A stretch of DNA of 64,000 nucleotides, from positions 336,807,001 to 336,871,000 of the forward strand of contig NC_092338.1 in NCBI RefSeq assembly GCF_046630445.1, written 5' to 3'. The stretch is from Rutidosis leptorrhynchoides (Eukaryota > Streptophyta > Magnoliopsida > Asterales > Asteraceae). Positions within the stretch are counted from its first letter, which is position 1. Each line of letters starts with the position of its first letter. Of this stretch, positions 61,539 through 64,000 are shown one piece after another. The translations under genes and the position numbers were made by a program. The notes beneath the pieces were generated by a model, which saw only the letters and a program-made list of their open reading frames with translations, ran no database searches and was not told where the DNA came from.

Positions 61539-64000
61539 GTACCTACCCGTTAAAGAAATTTCATCTCGAAATTTGATTGAGATGGTCATGGTTGACAATA
61601 AGTATGTTTTCATGACTCATATGAGTTGGAAATTAGAATTTTATCGTCATTAAGTAATATGGATAAAACAATTTGTTTATGCGAAGAGTACGAGTGTAAC
61701 TATCGCAAAAGAGTGAAATGAGTAAGTGTAGATTCGTCATATCTTTTGACGTAGATTGGATTAAATTCCGGAGTTCAAGGGATTTTGAGAAAATCTTCCT
61801 AATAATATTTGATTCTTCGGTAATTAAGGAATTTAGGATCCGCTTTGATTAAATGTGATAACCTGTTTTGATTGCTCTGTCGGATATCTTACTATATATC
61901 CACCCCCTTTGTTTCCTCAATTCCACATCTCACTCCTTCTATTCTTTCTCCCTCAATTTATATTTTAAAGCATTCGTCAATATGCTTCATCCAGTTCAGA
62001 TTCTTGATATACTCCTAACTTTCATATCTATCGTTCTTCTTTTTCATCTGCCACCGGAGGAATCTATTCACTTCTACTATACTCTTGGTTTTATAGTGTT
62101 TCTAGTTCTCCCGTGTCTTTACGTTGCAATACTTATTGATATACACGGTTTGTAATTTATGCGCTGTCGTCGGACTTTATATCTTTCCTTATTTTTCGGA
62201 GTCCCTGCTCTTGTCTTTCTATAATCATTGACATCCATAGTTAATGCTCTCTCCTATTTGCTGCGATTTATACTCCCATTTCCATTTCGAATCTTCATGC
62301 TCTGTTTTCTCTTCTATCCATTAAGCATCGTATGTAATGGTCCAGAATTCGTAGGTATGAAATTTCGAATGAACATGGCTAATGTTCTAAGAGAGAGATT
62401 ATAATAGCACGATCTTGATTGGTTAAATTATCAGAAGTCACGAAAAAAGATAGAACTATGAAGAAATATGTTCTTGATATAATTAGAGATCAAGTAGAAT
62501 GCAAGAGTCGTGTAACATGGCACATGATGACGATATGATCTGTGAATCATCACGTTCCATTTAGAAACTCAGCATGACTTACTATAATATAATCACGTTG
62601 ATCAAGTGTCATTATATTATATTAACTCATGCTTCAGTTCCCAACACTACTTCAAAAACATTCTTAATTTAAACTCGAAGGTTTACAGAATATAGAAACT
62701 AAACAGTTTCCTTTATGATGTAACACAAATATCGTGAAGAGATAATTGATTTCAGATAAGAAGAGTTATGAAAATATCTTCAGAAATATCCAAGATATTT
62801 ATAATGAAAGATATGATGATATCTTATAATATCTAAGATCAGAGGATGATGAAGAATATTGTCCGCAAGGGTTTAGAGTCAGGAGCAAGGTATTCATTAA
62901 TGATTTCAGCATACATTGATTCATTTGGATTCTTTGAAGGCAGGTTTAGTCTTTGTGATTTATCCACAGCCTCCTTCATAGTTTGCTCAATCCATTTTTC
63001 AGTTCCAAACCTTCTCTTTTTCTGAGCTTTTCCAACACCTTATTCTTTATCATCAAACTCTCGACTGTTAAGGTCCTTTACAGTTTTTGCTGCTTCATCA
63101 GCATTTTTTTCAAAATTCGGAGAACTAGTTCGCAGTTTAGGGTGTTTTTCAGAAACTTCACATTCGAAGTATGTAAGTCTAGGAGATGGACGTTATATGT
63201 ATATATATAACTGTTGATGTAGACATGCTGCGAGATTTTAAAATACTGATTGCTGATTTTCGATAATTGGTATGACAATTCTCGTTACAAGATGCGGATA
63301 AGTATATGATAGGGTTTCAATGAATATAATGATTTTTCTGAAAATCAAAGATTAATGAAGTTGTTGTTAAGTTTACTGCTAATGTGGTGGAATATAAATA
63401 GTTACCTGGTAACGATGGCGAAAGGGCAACGTATATATCGAGGTTGTAATAAGACTGTTTCGATTGAAAAGTCGAAGTTGACTTGCTGGAGCTGTGATAA
63501 AACTGGCTACTTTGGAAAGGAATCGCAAAGTTATTTTTTTTTTTTGCTAATAAATGCCAAAGGATCTGACGCGGATACGTGTTAAACTTTTACTTAGGTT
63601 TCGGGAGTTTCCAGATGCATGATTGTGGATAACATGTGGTTGGATCATCATTTCGATTGTTCATTATTTGAAGTGTCTTCAGGAATCTCGAGGGGTTTGA
63701 ACACAGATTGTAATCGTTAATATACATAAGATGTTCTAGGATTACAAATATTTTTTTTTTTTTTTTTGGTTCTAGCACAGTTTTGAAGTCAAAGTATAGC
63801 TTGTAGAGATTTAAGAGTGATGTCTCCTGTTGATTCTTGACTTGGATTTTGATTAGAATATGAAATTGAATTTGAATGAGAACGGTTGTTTTGATTTCTA
63901 TGAAAGAATGTATATCGTTGTGAAAGTAGTGAGTATAGTTGATGATTTGCTGAATCAGAATCAAGGAATGTAACATATTAATTGTGAATTTATATATCTC
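61539..64000 (-). mobile_element. Internal region of element D, apparently non-coding, cut by window end
   Basis: It begins with the polypurine motif and the GAAATTTC palindromic block shared with A/B. No integrase, RT or chromodomain tail follows where A2 and B have one, which suggests a large non-autonomous derivative (LARD-like). Small plus-strand frames exist. 61868-62155 (95 codons) has two hydrophobic stretches (LDILLTFISIVLLFHL and YTLGFIVFLVLPCLYVAILI). 63355-63585 has CWSCDKTGYFGKE, a zinc-knuckle-like pattern without its histidine. Neither is convincing as a gene. T and A runs occur at 63533 and 63750. Confidence 0.6.

Overview
The window is plant nuclear DNA, most likely from a eudicot. 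The basis is a 16-exon PARP3 gene with plant-type introns, Tekay-type and Tork-type LTR retrotransposons, and Harbinger, Pong and FAR1-class Mutator transposons. LTR families of this style are common in Asteraceae, but that assignment is inference. About 85% of the window is mobile DNA, and PARP3 is the only host gene I can support.

Layout. 1-8237 holds a minus-strand Ty3/gypsy chromovirus (element A, cut by the window start) and a second, truncated copy (A2) sharing its LTR. 8238-16883 is a decayed plus-strand Ty3/gypsy element (C), with a foreign solo LTR at 9198-11024. 17396-41808 is a PIF/Harbinger transposon split by a Tork-type copia element (18242-39476). The copia element is itself split by a solo LTR of the C family (22668-25570) and by a structurally complete gypsy element B (26040-39127). 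Target-site duplications found by eye (TAT, GGAAG, TGTTA, CTTTA, and TCTGG in C) fix the order of these events. 42035-46115 is a nearly intact FAR1-type Mutator element with about 245-bp terminal inverted repeats and a 9-bp target duplication. 47388-52436 is PARP3 (minus strand, 827 codons, all 16 exons in frame). 52853-54828 is a short Pong-like element that keeps only its Myb-type ORF1. 55964-64000 is a chain of LTRs inserted into LTRs, ending in a 4.2-kb LTR with a non-coding interior (element D).

The most unusual structure is in A and B. Both carry two extra sense-strand reading frames between the primer-binding site and gag: an F-box protein frame of the At2g35280-like kind and an acidic Glu/Ser/Pro-rich frame. 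A second copy of the element's own 15-base polypurine-tract motif lies between this cargo and gag. This looks like a gene-carrying retrotransposon family built by fusion of two elements.

All LTR elements are treated as fossils. Exon limits, repeat boundaries and divergence figures were worked out by eye. Family names come from recognising motifs, not from a search.
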